Origin: Axinella damicornis
Lineage: Eukaryota; Porifera; Demospongiae; Axinellida; Axinellidae
Length of the DNA stretch: 64,000 bases
Assembly: GCA_963931865.1 (NCBI GenBank)
Contig: OZ007505.1
Location: forward strand, 5,278,824-5,342,823
Reading direction: 5' to 3'
Part shown: positions 32,001 through 45,500 of the stretch, in pieces
Layout of the letters: every line of letters starts with the position of its first letter
Numbering within the stretch: position 1 is the first letter of the stretch
Program-made: the position numbers and the translations under genes
The notes under the pieces: model-generated
Seen by the model: only the letters and a program-made list of their open reading frames with translations
What the model was told of the DNA's origin: nothing
Database searches by the model: none

Positions 32001-35000
32001 GATGGCTGTATACGTGGAAAGCTGAAAGCACTCTTGATAAATGCCTGGAGTATAATTATGTAGCTACTGAAATACAAGTCGCTGTTGCCATGCTATAATA
32101 ATCGTTGTTGCTGCCTGTCTCCCATGATACTCAGGATTCAGTTATGCATGTCTCAGACTGATACGTATGCACCCTAAAAACAGAAGCGTGTGCTGCACAC
32201 CATTTTGTCCGAATACACACACCAAAATGGCTTTTGGTGTATATGTATGTATTGGGACAAAATGGCGTGCAGTGCACACTTTTTTTTTACAGTGTGTGTT
32301 CAGCATTAGCTCCAGAAAGAGAGAGGAATTAAGATAACAAAGGTCGCTACGATATAGCTGAACATCTCGGCAAGACAAGGTACTCACTCTGTCTTCAGGG
32401 AGAAGTACTATGAAGGCTCTGCAGGTTGCAACAATCCTACAGAACCACAGAACCATAGAGATGGGAAATGTCACAGAGGATCTTTGGTGTGCATATAATA
32501 TCCAACTCCCAATACGAATGAAGCAGTGTGTTCCCAAAACTGACATGCAGGAAAGGGGGTGAAAATGCCGGTAGTAAATAATTCTTAATGCATTCTAATG
32601 ACCACATCAAAGGATAATAGGCCAGGAAAGGGGGGAGGAGCACCCCTTTGGGGGAAACACTGATGATGGATCACAGTACTGTACTTGTAGGGTCCAAATT
32701 TTAAATTTGGCTTTGCAGTGCAAAAAAAAATTAGATTCTGCAGTGATGCATGTTGTCACATCTTCAGTTCTCAGGTGACCAACGGAGATGATTGTTGTCC
32801 AACAGCTGCAAAAACAACACAGCCATCACCCAGTCACACAAGGATTGAACAATACGACCCTGAGCCTTGTCCGGTTTCTGTAGCTTCATGCAGAAGCTAT
32901 TTACTGTTGATGTTAAGAGTCTAGAACGAGGCCAAAGAATAAGCTTTGCTAAGATGCACCGTTACAAGTCTTAGAGCTCATTCCACAACTTAAAACCTTA
33001 CCACTGCATTAGCGGAAACGCCAGCTTGTGATGCGTGTCTAAATCTTGCTTCAAGTTAGATGACCGTCCCTTCTGTGTACACAGAAATACAGGACACATA
33101 CATGTAAGTAAAACATCAGCACACAACAGTATAGTCTTCAAACTACTGTAACAGGGTGAATGCTCTGCTCTTCTTGAAGAATTCACAATATCTGTCTATG
33201 TAACAGAGACCATATATCCCCCCTCCCCCAAGGAATATACAGTCATGAAGATCACCAAATACTGCTAGATCCTAAAAGTATGTGTATTGACAAGAGGTGC
33301 ATGATCTCTGTGATGTCATACATGTAAATTCAGACATTTCACAGTTACTGTACCAGCATATTTCCTCGTGAAGCCACCACCTCCTTCAATACTTGCTTCA
33401 CTAGGTTGAAGTTTTTTTCCTGCATGGACAAGATCAAGGTACATAATAGTAGCTAATACTGTACATTGCCCGAATTTGGCAATGGGTTTTTAATTGGGTG
33501 CTTTGGCGATTGAAATGTCAACCACCAAATGAAAAAATCCGTTGGCCAGACAAAGCTAAAGGCCATTTGGGGGGGGGGGGGGGGGGGGGGGGGGGTTATG
33601 TCATACCTCTTCAATTTTTTTACCTGTTGCAAACATCATTAAATTTGCCACATTAATTGCTGCCAAAATTTCCCAGTAATTACACACCACGTGAAAGAAT
33701 TGGATATCATGTGATGCAATCTCTTCCATGAGGATATAATCAGTACAAGTAGCTTCACTCGCTCAGCTACTTCCCCCTCGTTCGCCTACGTGAGTAATCC
33801 GGTGCCGGACAGCTCTCTGTGCAGAGCTGTTGCTCCCCGATTGAGTAGCTTCAGCTGCTGCTCCCCGATTGCATTGATCCGCTTCAAACTGCTTTTCCCC
33901 ATTTCCGTCCACTTCAGCTGCTGCCCACCGATTGCGTCCCATCAGCTGCTGCTCGCCACTTGCGTTCGCTTCAGCTGCTCTTCCCCAATTTCAACAGCTC
34001 CCCGATTGCGTCCGCTTCGGCTGCTGCTCCCCGATTGCGTCCGCTTCAACTGCTGCTCCCCGATTGCGTCCGTTTGTAGCCTCACCTGTTCTGGAAGATT
34101 CCAGCCCATGCCCAATGTTCTCGAACGTTCTTCACAGAGTTCGAGGTTCAGTACATTGAAGTACAAAGGTCGCACGTCACTAGTCTAGTCCCGCCCCACG
34201 AACATCCCACTTCCGTCACACACACACGGACACACATTAAAATCTCAATATATTGATAGCTTGAAGTAATTGTTAGTGAGGGACCTACCATTCAATAACT
34301 CCAGTAACAACAAGTAACTGTACTGGGCCTGACAGTGGTATTCCGAGTACCTCCACACTTCTTGCAACTACGTACATGGTCAATGGTTTCTCCTGACCTT
34401 TGGATCCAGAGCCAGCTTGTTTGGGTTCCCAGGGTCCACAAGGGAGGGGAAGGGGTCAAGAATGATGTTCGCCCTACCACTGTTTGCAGCTGCATTGGCC
34501 ATGGCTATCAGCAGGTCCACCACCTAAGTATGCAAACATCGGGAATGTAACTGTATAATCAGGGAGCTGTGCGTGTTTGCCTTCCAGTCCCTTCCAGCTT
34601 CACACAGGATTGTAAGCTGAGGGGGGGAGACAGGGACCCAATACAGACAAGGTTGGGGGTTAGCCCCCCAGGGTTTCGATGTTCACAACAGAATCTTCAC
34701 AGGCCTTTCCTGCAAGCCGTGAGGTTTGATTGCTTACACATGCGACACACTTATCAGGAGTGTAATCACACTCAGTCTACATACATGTCAAACTATATCG
34801 ATCTTATTTTCTTCAGCCACAGTTTGTCACTCACATCAGCATCTGTGGCAATGGCTTCTGCAGCATCAGCCATAACCCCCAGGGACTGGAAGGCAAACAC
34901 ACACAGCTCCCTGGTGCACACACATGGCTGTGGACAGGAAGATAAACACATACTCAATTCAACAGTCAGCTATACTGTACTACAAGGAATACGTATCCGC

Positions 35001-38000
35001 ATCGATCATGCCTCGTGGAAACGCCGCATGCGTAACCTTACCACGTGCTTACATCGATTGTGAATTTGAACCCTGAAGGCCCCGTTCACTTGTACCCTAG
35101 CCTCTGGCTACATGAGACTATTATGGAGTTGAGGTATAAGATATTGACTGCGCTGACTGTTTCACTCCATGTGTAGCTGCTCCAGCTCTGCAAGCCCTTG
35201 GAGGCACTGCACGCTCGTCCACTGATCTGAGTCTCAAGGTTGTACTTCTCGTACCGTCGAGCCCTCGAGGCAAATAAAACTCAATTGGCCGGCAGGAAAC
35301 TTTCCTATCAACGTTCCTGAGCGTGGGTGCGTACTTACTATAGTGAGAAATAGATCCCCCATTCAGTGCCTCACGCTAATGCGCTCAGCAATAAGTGGAC
35401 CCATGGTTCAAACATATATAGGCACGCTACACTGTACGCATAATCACAATAGACCTTATACAAGTGGCAACTTGCATGATTACGTCACGAGTGGTTGGAC
35501 ACACCCACTCATGGTATCACGTACCATACTGCTCCATTGAAAATGTATTGGGAATGGCTACCATGCAAGGTGAATGTATACTAGCTGTGCTGACGTGCGA
35601 CCGCTTCTCCGATTCACACATGGAATGCGTCATTTTGTAGCAAAATTTCTGGACAGCCAATACGTCAAATCATTTTCTGATACATGCTAGCATGTGGGTG
35701 CTATGCTTGTAAACACTCACCTCGGTAGCCATTCCCAATACATTTCCTGTGGAGAAGTATGGTATATGAGTGGGTGTGTCCGACCACTCTTGACGTAATC
35801 ATGCAAGTTGCCCATTGGGCTAAAATGAACTTCTGTTGCTATGGCAACAACAACCAATTGCCACCGTGTAAAATAGGCTGCATCTCAGATTTAAAGATGC
35901 ACAGTGCCCAAAATTTTGAACCACACACATGTAGAGAATTCAGAACTCTGCATGTTTATGAACTCTGACTCATCATAGACTCGGTAGAGTCTATATGTAG
36001 GGATACGACGTACACGCAATACATGCCAATACAAAAAAATCTCTCCAAATCTCAGAAACGGTACACTTATAAGCCTTTATAACCACATACCGTTCATCTT
36101 CGAGTGTTTTCATGACCAACAAGACTCCTCGCATCGCGTAAAATCGTCGCGAAAGTACCACACCAGGCACTCGCAAAACGGGCAAATTGTTTTTCTTTCT
36201 TCTTCTTCTTTCTTCTTTCTTCAGACAACTTAGCTCAACGTTGCCTCAATCTGTCACGATGGTTTTCGTACGAAACAGCAGCATTTTCAACCGAGCAGTG
36301 CAACGTCCCATCGCTTTTTCGCTACCTCCAAGTCTTCACCAGGTGGCTGCAGCTGCCCACTCAATAACTATGGCTTCGTTTGTCACGCCATTTTCACGTT
36401 TGTGCGCATGCGCACTTAAACGATCACTTAGCAACGAACGTAATTATTACTCAAGATCGCTGAATTAGATTCAGAAACAGTGGGGAAGATGCGTTGACCG
36501 ATGTGTTGTCAAACAAGGCACTCTTTATAAGACTGAGGTTAGTCCCTGTACGCATGATTTAGCTAAGCTTATATTGCTACCTATACTGTATTCTGTGAGC
36601 AGGGTGAATGCCTATCTCAACTCTCAACACCCATATGAATGTCCCTACTATAAACTGCCTATGCCATGGTCTTCAGACAGGGAGAACAGTGGCTTTGTCA
36701 TCCATCTAGGGAACAGTTGACTTGAGATGCCCGGGCCTGATTCTTCAGCCAATGCTGGAAGTGTAATACCTGAGTCAAATACCTAGGCAAGGACACCTAC
36801 TGCCCAGTTGCCTGTGAGGTCACTGACTTCTGCAGCTAACTTCACCTCAAACATGCGCCTGCTGCCCAAAAAATTACACAAACAAGTAATAAAAGACATT
36901 ACAAATGTAGCAGGATGTAGGGATACCAGAACGGCAAAAAGTAAGGAAACAAGAGGGATGATCGAACATAACAGTGAAGTATACAAGCACCCCTACATAT
37001 CTTTTTTCATTGTACATGTATATATGGAAGAAGATCTCTGTAGGGGTGATTGTATACTTCACTGTTATGTTCGATCATCCCTCTTGTTTCCTTACTTTTG
37101 CCGTTCTGGTATCCCTACATCCTGCTACATTTGTAATGTTTTTTATTACTTGTTATTAATTATGTCGTGATTGGAATGTTGTAATTTGCAATAATAAGAT
37201 TTGGGGTTCTGCCTACCCAAACTAGCAACGCTATTACAGTGGAGGTATCTGCCGAGACTCGCTCAATCTGTTTAGCCAGATGGGCAAACGGGACCCGGGT
37301 AGCCAGCGCTGCTTGTGGAAAATACCTTTGCTACTTTATCGTTGACCACGTGGCAGACAAAGTCTCACGGTGGAAAGACCGGGTGAGTACTTGAGAGAAA
37401 GAACCCTCTGTATAACTTGACCAGTTGGACTGTGAAGCACTGAGAAGTGTTCCATGGGAGTTCGAGTCATGGAAGGATCAGAAATACACACGACGATCCA
37501 TGCCGGAAATGGTCAATCCACACAGAACCCGGCATACGTACATGCACATACACAGATACGTACGTACCTTGATCATCCCGGTCTCCAGCACATGCCTCTC
37601 ATCGCAGATCACACAGAACTCGTTCAGCGAACGGAACCGCTTCAGAGCATACTCCATGCACTGTAGGCAAAGCAGTCTATCAATAATATTGACCTCTTTT
37701 CCTAATGATCTGATTACAGCCGCTACATCAATCTTTCTTTCTACATCAAAACTAATGACAACACATGCCTCATTTCATTATAGGTATCTACACGTACATA
37801 CCTGCACTATCCAGCTACCAATCAATCCATGTATCCATCTGACCATATAAACGTACTTGAGCTAGAAACCCATTATCCAGCAGTGGCACATCTTTATCGT
37901 TCTGCATGTGAGAGAGTATGATTTGATTCAGAATATATACGTTCTCTAGCATGAACTACCAGTGAATGTGCTGTATACAGCCCCGTACACAGGCTCACTG

Positions 38001-39544
38001 CACACGAGAAAGAGTCTGGGTACGGGGTTAGCGTTGTATACAGCCTCTACTCGGGACAAAAGCTGTAGTGGTAGGTGCCTTGATAGAGTGAAATGCACAG
38101 CAAAAACATTTCTCAGGTAATAACAACTACAGATTTTCACAGGAGCACTAGTGTTGGCTGGCTTTGTGGGGAGCAGTATACATAAGAACCTCCTCCCACA
38201 ATCAGTTTTTGATCAAAAAGTGCTATATGCATAGAGGGAAGCTTCTAAATACTAAGAGCATCACAGGGAGTTTCAAGCTTCTATACATTCTACTGTTAAC
38301 CTTGACAATGCATACCTGCATGTCTTCTTCACCGTCCTTGACGAAGTCCACCATGGCTCCCATTGATGTCTGCCGAACAACTCTGAGGGAGGCACAGTCA
38401 ACAGAGGAGCTGCATAAAACTGATGGTGCTACATCATAATGTGTACATTGCTTGAGTACAAAGTGATAGAGATGAGGGTCAAGGGGCGCATACAAGGGTC
38501 AAGGGGCATGTACAACTTACAAGGGTCAAGGGGCACGTACGAGGGTCAAGGGGCATGTACTTACTTGCCCACTCAGTCTCTCAGAGACACATTGGTGTCT
38601 GTAAACGTGAGGGTCCACTGTACATATACATGTACTATAGCTCAAGTGTAAGCATAAAATTAATGAATAGTCAGTTACCCTTTAGATGGTACTTCACGCT
38701 TGGATCGGGCAGGGGAGTAGGGGGGTGTCGGTGGACTCTGCTTTATATCAGGGGACAGTGATGGTGCAGGCTTCTTGGAACCACAGTCCACGGACTGTTG
38801 TGCTAGCATAGCGCAGGCGTTCCCAAGGTCATTGTTGGTGGATGACAGTGCTTCCAGTGATTCTTCAGCTCCGAAACCCATCTCCAGCATGTGTGCCAGC
38901 ATGGCGTCTTTGTTCGTGGGTGTGGTACCCAGAGATTGATCTTGCGGCTGTGGTTCTCGCTGAGGTTTTGATGTCTTTTGTACTAAATAGAAATAGAAAT
39001 GAATTGCATGAATGAGAATGAATGTGAATGCAATTTGGGTCATCAACACAGGACATGGTAAGTATGGTTAATTGTGTACAAGTACATGTAGCTTCACTCG
39101 TTCAGCTACTATCCTCTTCATTTCCACTCTGCTTCAGCAACTGCTCCCCGATTGCATCCACTGCTCCCAGATTGTGTCCGCTGCTCAGAATTGTGTCCGC
39201 TGCTCCCCGATTGCATCCGCTTCAGCTGCTGCTCCCCGATTGCATCCACTTCAGCTGCTGCTCCCCATTCGCGTCTGCTCCAGCTGCTGCTCCATGATCG
39301 CATCCGCTTCAGCTGCTGCACCCCATTCGCGTCTGCTCCAGCTGCAGCTCCCCGATTGCATCCACTTCAGCTGTTGCTCCCTGATTCTGTCCGCTTGTAG
39401 CCTCAGACATTCTGGAAGGTTCCAGCCCCCTGCCCAACATTCTCAACCATTCTTCGTGGTTTGGAAGTTGTAGTAAAGTACAAAGGTTGCGTGCATGTGT
39501 CATTATAGTCTAGACCCACCCCCTAAACATCCCACTTCTGTTAG

Positions 39545-39586
<42 letters not shown>

Positions 39587-42500
39587 GCTTAAAATATGAT
39601 GCAGAAACGCACTCTGATCATAGTGCATCATGGACATTACCCGGAGTAGAGTCAATGGTTGGTTGAAAGAAAAAGCACTGCTCCAGGAATTGTACATGCA
39701 TTCGGGCAAGGAAGGGTATGGTCACTGAAACTCTGTTGCATGGCACTGCATGGCAGCCGACTAGAGTAACTTACACAACTCTCCAACAATAGCATTGGAC
39801 AGAGTCCTCCACTGCTGGGAGACAAACGTCTGCATTATCCTAGACAGAGAGCAAAAAATACAAGTACAGGGCTGGCATGAGATGATCACCTACGAACACA
39901 TGCTGGGGGAATAAATATAGCCATTGATACAGGTGTACATGAACATCCATCTCCCCAGGCCGAAATGAAAGTCACCCAGTGAGCAGCACATGATTCAGCG
40001 AATACCAGGCCTCATTAGCTACTAGGACGACTAGGAGATGGCAACTCCTATTGCATACCAGTGCTGCACTATCTGGCTACTGAAGTGATGGCCCAACCAG
40101 CAATGCAAAACCTAGCCTCGTTCCAAGGCCTAAGAAAGAGACAAAACGGTCTGGTATGTACTATTCGCAGTTTCGCGCGTGTGCATAATCTACACTAAGA
40201 AGCAGGCAGAGGGATATATACATGTGCCTGATGATGTGACGCTCCACCATCAATGAGATCGGGCCAGGATATCACCACAACTACACGACACCTAACACTA
40301 TACTGTCCTGGATTGGTGTGTATCAACTCTTGCTAACTTACAGTCCATGACAAACGGTAACGCAGACGTTTCAAACCCCATCTTTGTAAACAGCCAAAAT
40401 GGAGGCTACCTGTTCTGGCTGGAGACACATAACAGGATTGCCTATCCGCTGAAGGAATGCTCAATCGAAGTCAAAATCGAACTTGATCATTGAAGAGGAA
40501 AACTGCACGGACAGTATAGTGATAGTACGAATATGGTTTTTGGTTGTTCGGTAGTCCACAAGACGTCCAGGAAATTAAACGCATGCACACACAGTGGATA
40601 CCAGGTAGAGAAGGTTATCAATTATCGGACACCATCCGTATTCGGACGCGCTAGCGCGGAAGTTGTACAATTGCGGAAGTGGGCGTGACCTTCCGTCGAT
40701 AATGCACATCCATCTCACTGTGCCTCGCAAGTTTGGTGTTGCTCTCTTGTTTGGCTCTGGAGTTATAATCTGTCAAAGACAAAACTCTGAAACAGCTATA
40801 ATCAGACAATTGCATGCATTATCGGACGCCACTCCCCGTTGCTTCCTCTGAACCAGTTTTCGGCGGGATTTCTGCAACGTGGTGGAGCCCCAAGACCCTT
40901 CTGCTGCACGCCTGATTTTTGGTGTTGTAGCTGCCTCAGGCTCTGAGGGGTGTCATTGGAATGTTGACCAAGTCTCGCCCTCTTTGATCGGACAGTGGAT
41001 CTCGCCGTGTTTTAGTATGGACGTCGCCAACACCGCTTTGGGGCCACGATGCGGGCATCACTGGAATGTGCAGCTTCTCAGCAACACAACGGTACAAGTC
41101 CAGTGTTCATACGTCGTGTTGTTCTCGAGATGGAGCTGTTCTTCTCCATTTTCTTCTAGTCTATCGAACATGCTGATGGATCAAGTAATAAAGACAAAAA
41201 CAGCTCCATCTCGAGAACTATACGACGAATGAACACCGGACTTGTACCATTGTGTTGCTGAGAAGCTGCACATTCCAATGATGTCTGCATCGTGGCCCCA
41301 AAGCGGTGTTGGCGACGTCCATACTAAAACACGGCGAAATCCACTGTCCGATCAAAGAGGGCGAGACTTGGTCAACATTCCAATGACACCCCTCAGAGCC
41401 TGAGGCAGCTACAACACCAAAAATCAGGCGTGCAGCAGAAGGGTCTTGGGGCTCCACGACGTTGCAGAAATCCCGCCGAAAACTGGTTCAGAGGAAGCAA
41501 TGGGGAGCGGCGTCCAATAATGCATGCAATTGTCTGATTATAGCTGTTTCAGAGTTTTGTCTTTCACAGATTATAACTCCAGAGTCAAACAAGAGAGCAA
41601 CACCAAACTTGCGAGGCACAGTGAGATGGATGTGCACTATCGACGGAAGGTCACGCCCACTTCCGCAATTGTACAACTTCCGCGCTAGCTAGTCCGAATA
41701 TGGATGGTGTCCGATAATTGATAACTTTCTCTACTTCTTTCTCAGGTGTGGACTGAGCCTCGGAATGAGGTTATGCAAAACCTCACAGCTTTTCTATCAG
41801 CCAAGCCTACACTAGACCGATATGATCTCACTTTCTCATCTGACTGCCGAGTCCCACTTTCTTCCTCTCCCCCTTTGCAGACGGTAAGGCCTGGAACACA
41901 TCCACCTGAGGCTCTGGGGAGGAAAGAAACAGCGGTATCATAGGTGGGGAGGTTTGGAGTGAGAGTAGTAATGCAGATTGCCCACTCAGGGGACAGCAAA
42001 ACGGAGGAATCTACACTACCCTTGACCTCAAGTGGCCCCACTAGGACTGTCGTGTCCACCTTGTTGCCGAATCATGAGGCACATAATCGTGCGTGCATAG
42101 GGAGTCTTTCTCTCATGTCACGCTTGTATGTATGTTTTACAATCAGTATACGAGTTTTTTTGTATAGTTTATGTAGGCATACTTCCTAGCACGTAGCACT
42201 CTGCGTCTGTGGTCGCTGTGCAATGGAGAACTTGGAGGACAGAAGATGACGACTGGCTAGAAATGACTGTTCAACAGAGAGACGACAGACGACAGGACAA
42301 CACAGACAGAAGACAACTTGCACACCAGCAGAAGAGTGACACACTCTGCATGTTGACCCGTGAAGAGGATGGCAAAGGGCATCCAAGCGTCGTTGATCCG
42401 TGAGGACGGGTTAGGCGCTGGGCAAAGGGCATCCGAGCATTTTTCTAGGGAATCACTTCACCAAAGGTGAGCTTTTTTTAGTGTACCTCATGCACAGGAG

Positions 42501-45500
42501 ACCCCAGAGCAGACACTATTTTTTGTCGACTTTGCCATCTCCGACTCGCGTGGCGTGAGGCATTTATGTGTGTGTGTATGCCTAGTAGCATAGTTTTCAG
42601 TCCATAGAGTGCACAGATTGGGCAATCAGCAACCTCCCACCCCTCCCACCCCCTCCATCCTGTAGGTAGTCACTCCCACCCCACCCACCCCCTCCCTCCC
42701 ATAGGTAGATCCCGCCCTTCCCACCCCACCCACTGTAGGTAGTCAGGAGTGAGAATGCCAAGACCGCCAGGAATCTGCTGAAATAGCTTGCCTCAGAATG
42801 AATGCTCACACTGCAATCCAACCTTACCAGCCAGGTAATGCCATTTCTATCTGGAATGCTGTACGTTTCAACCTACCGAGGCCATCCAGGTATCTGCTAA
42901 CACTACGGATGTGCAGCAGTATCACAAGTGGTTCAGAGAGCTTCACTCCCCAGGCCGATGCAGCATGCTCCTACATGTATGCACACAAAGGAAACCAGAT
43001 AATGGGGTCACAGAAATGGACACTGCAAGATCAGGATTACAAATCACAAACTGGGAATACAGCGCGATGGAATCCAAGATGACACATGGCACATTGGTAG
43101 CCTCGTTCCCAGGCCTACCCGTTTTTTTTGTTCTTCAGTTTCCGTTGACAATAATACACGGATGCGGAAGGGCGGCCTTCCGCATCCGTGTATTATTGTC
43201 AACGGAAACCGAAGAACAGAAAAAACGGGGTAGGCCTGGGAATGAGGCTAGCACATTGGTATGTAGGTGGGATATGGGACAGCGCTCAATTGCAACACAT
43301 ACCACTCGATGCAAAGCTCACGCTTGACAAGGCTAAGAAGCAAACCCGCCAATGAGAGGCAGTCAAGGAGTTCTGCCACATATCCTCTAGCTTGTTGGAT
43401 CATCACAGTCTCTGAAGAGGGGCTATCTGTGTGCCAGTATCCGATCATGCCAGTATCCGATCGTGTCATTATCAGATCACAGGTTGACACTCAACTGGCT
43501 GCGTTTATGTCAACTGACTACAACTACGCAGCCAGTTGAGTGTTGCACCTGGCCCTTAACTGACAGCTGAGCCATAAACGTCAGTGTCAAGCAGTGATCC
43601 AATAAATGACACGATCGGATACTGGCACTATACAAATGTCCAAGAAGGGGATATGTGGCATAACTCCTAGTTAGTTCAGCAGCTATATTCGGTCATTGTG
43701 GAACGGAATACACAGAACAGCTATGTATGCGACTCCTCACTGCAGTGTCTAATCTCCACAAACTGGACGTTAATAAATAGAGCTCGACGAGTAACCTTGA
43801 ACAGAATGATTCTGCCTTAAACTGTCAATTCCAATGTTGTTGATCGCCTACTGTATACTGGACTACTTGAAGTGCTCAGGTGGGGAGACCCTAGAGACAT
43901 CCCATGATCACAGAACTGCAACGATCACTTACATCAAGGTAGTTGTTCATGTCGATGTACAGGAAGGCATCCATCTCATCAATGCCAGCATGTATTCTGC
44001 AAATCAGCATGTACATACGTACAAGTATAATTTACTAATGTCATCAACTATCCAAAAATTTGCAAGACTTTTAATTTGTACTATAGTGCGTGGGTGGATC
44101 AAAGGCACCTACTGTTTAGACTATGCCCTTTTGTGGTAGATGGGAATTCCCCCTCGAAGGTATTCATTTCGACCACTACGCTGTGCCTCTTGGTCAACAT
44201 TAATGAACAGCCTCTTGTGGTTATTTCCCATAAACCACTCACAGCATTGTAACTTCGCCAATTATTAACTGCAGGGGTGGACTCTTCAAGAGATATTCTA
44301 CATTGTACAAAAGGGGTGCTACCTACAGGCTGAGATTTGCCAACCCACCTGGCAACATCTGGTCTAGTACGTAAGTAAATACACACGTATACAAACTCTA
44401 GAATGTCCGAACCTGGAATCAATGGCGTTGGATCCGTACAGGTCTTGCACCCGACCAATCTCATCCTCCAGCAGTGGATGGAGTCCTTCCTCCTCCATGC
44501 CAACCTCATCATAGCCCTGTATGACGAAATGCACTAAATTTGGCCAGGCTGCTTACAGAGTAAGATTCACAAATTTTGAGAGATGAGTGAATACAAGAGC
44601 GCATGATGACATCGCCGTGAAAAAACAATGATGTCATCATGCGCTCTTGGTGAATACCATCAGCAAGGAGATCTTGCTACTGCATTTGTCTCCTTGGTTA
44701 TGTGTACCATAGTCTCCCGCTAATACGTCCCCTCCAAAATATGCCCTCCCCCTCTTTACCGCCAAAGTTCCTGCACAGAGTAGTTGACTCGTTTTAACAC
44801 CTCTTGGTGAGCGTCTTCAGGAATATTTAAGCTACACATGCTCAGTGTGTTACATTGCAATACAAGTCATCTCGCTGCGACTCATCTGCACGAAATACCA
44901 GCAGACTCTTGGAAATTTCTCGTGGTACATGATCGACAGTAGTACTGTTCAAGAGGATAGCCACAGCAAAGTTTTCGTGAATGCCAAGGCCCTCCCATTG
45001 AAGTAGCAGCTCTTCTCACAGATGCAGGGAGACCATGCAGCTTTGTAAACATGATGACCACAAACAGTACTCTCAATCCTTTGTACTTGTGTGTACGTGT
45101 AGCTGTGTTGCTATGTGAACATGAACCATCTCAGTGTCATAACAACTTGTGTACATAGCACTTGTGTAAAACTTTTGTGGGGGTGTATACTAGAAACTAA
45201 TTGCATATTGGCAAGTGGTCCAATATGTACTACAAAAACTTGTGAAAATTATAAGAAACAGCTCCCAATAGCTTACTGAAGACATGTCAGAGTCTGTAAA
45301 ACACAAATATGCAGTTCCTACCACATCGTAGTCGTCGTAGTCATCATCAAAGTCTCCTTCACTGGTCTCAGTGTACTCTGAGCTCGCCACCGACACCTGC
45401 AGATACAACAGGAGAGACGTCATGAACACACTTTACATTGACAGATAGATAAAGTCTTGCTACAAAAGAAGCTGGCCACTCCTGATCACCCATCCTCGGT

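Noticed and set aside
40879..41457. A gene pair encoded by the arms of the giant palindrome
   Set aside because: The two frames are the same sequence inverted, with no recognisable domain. Openness in both arms follows from their identity.
42828..42876. Longer version of the PARP-like exon ending at the GTAAGG donor at 42822
   Set aside because: It leaves the wrong phase and a stop on joining the next exon. The GTAGGT donor at 42876 restores both the frame and the family sequence.
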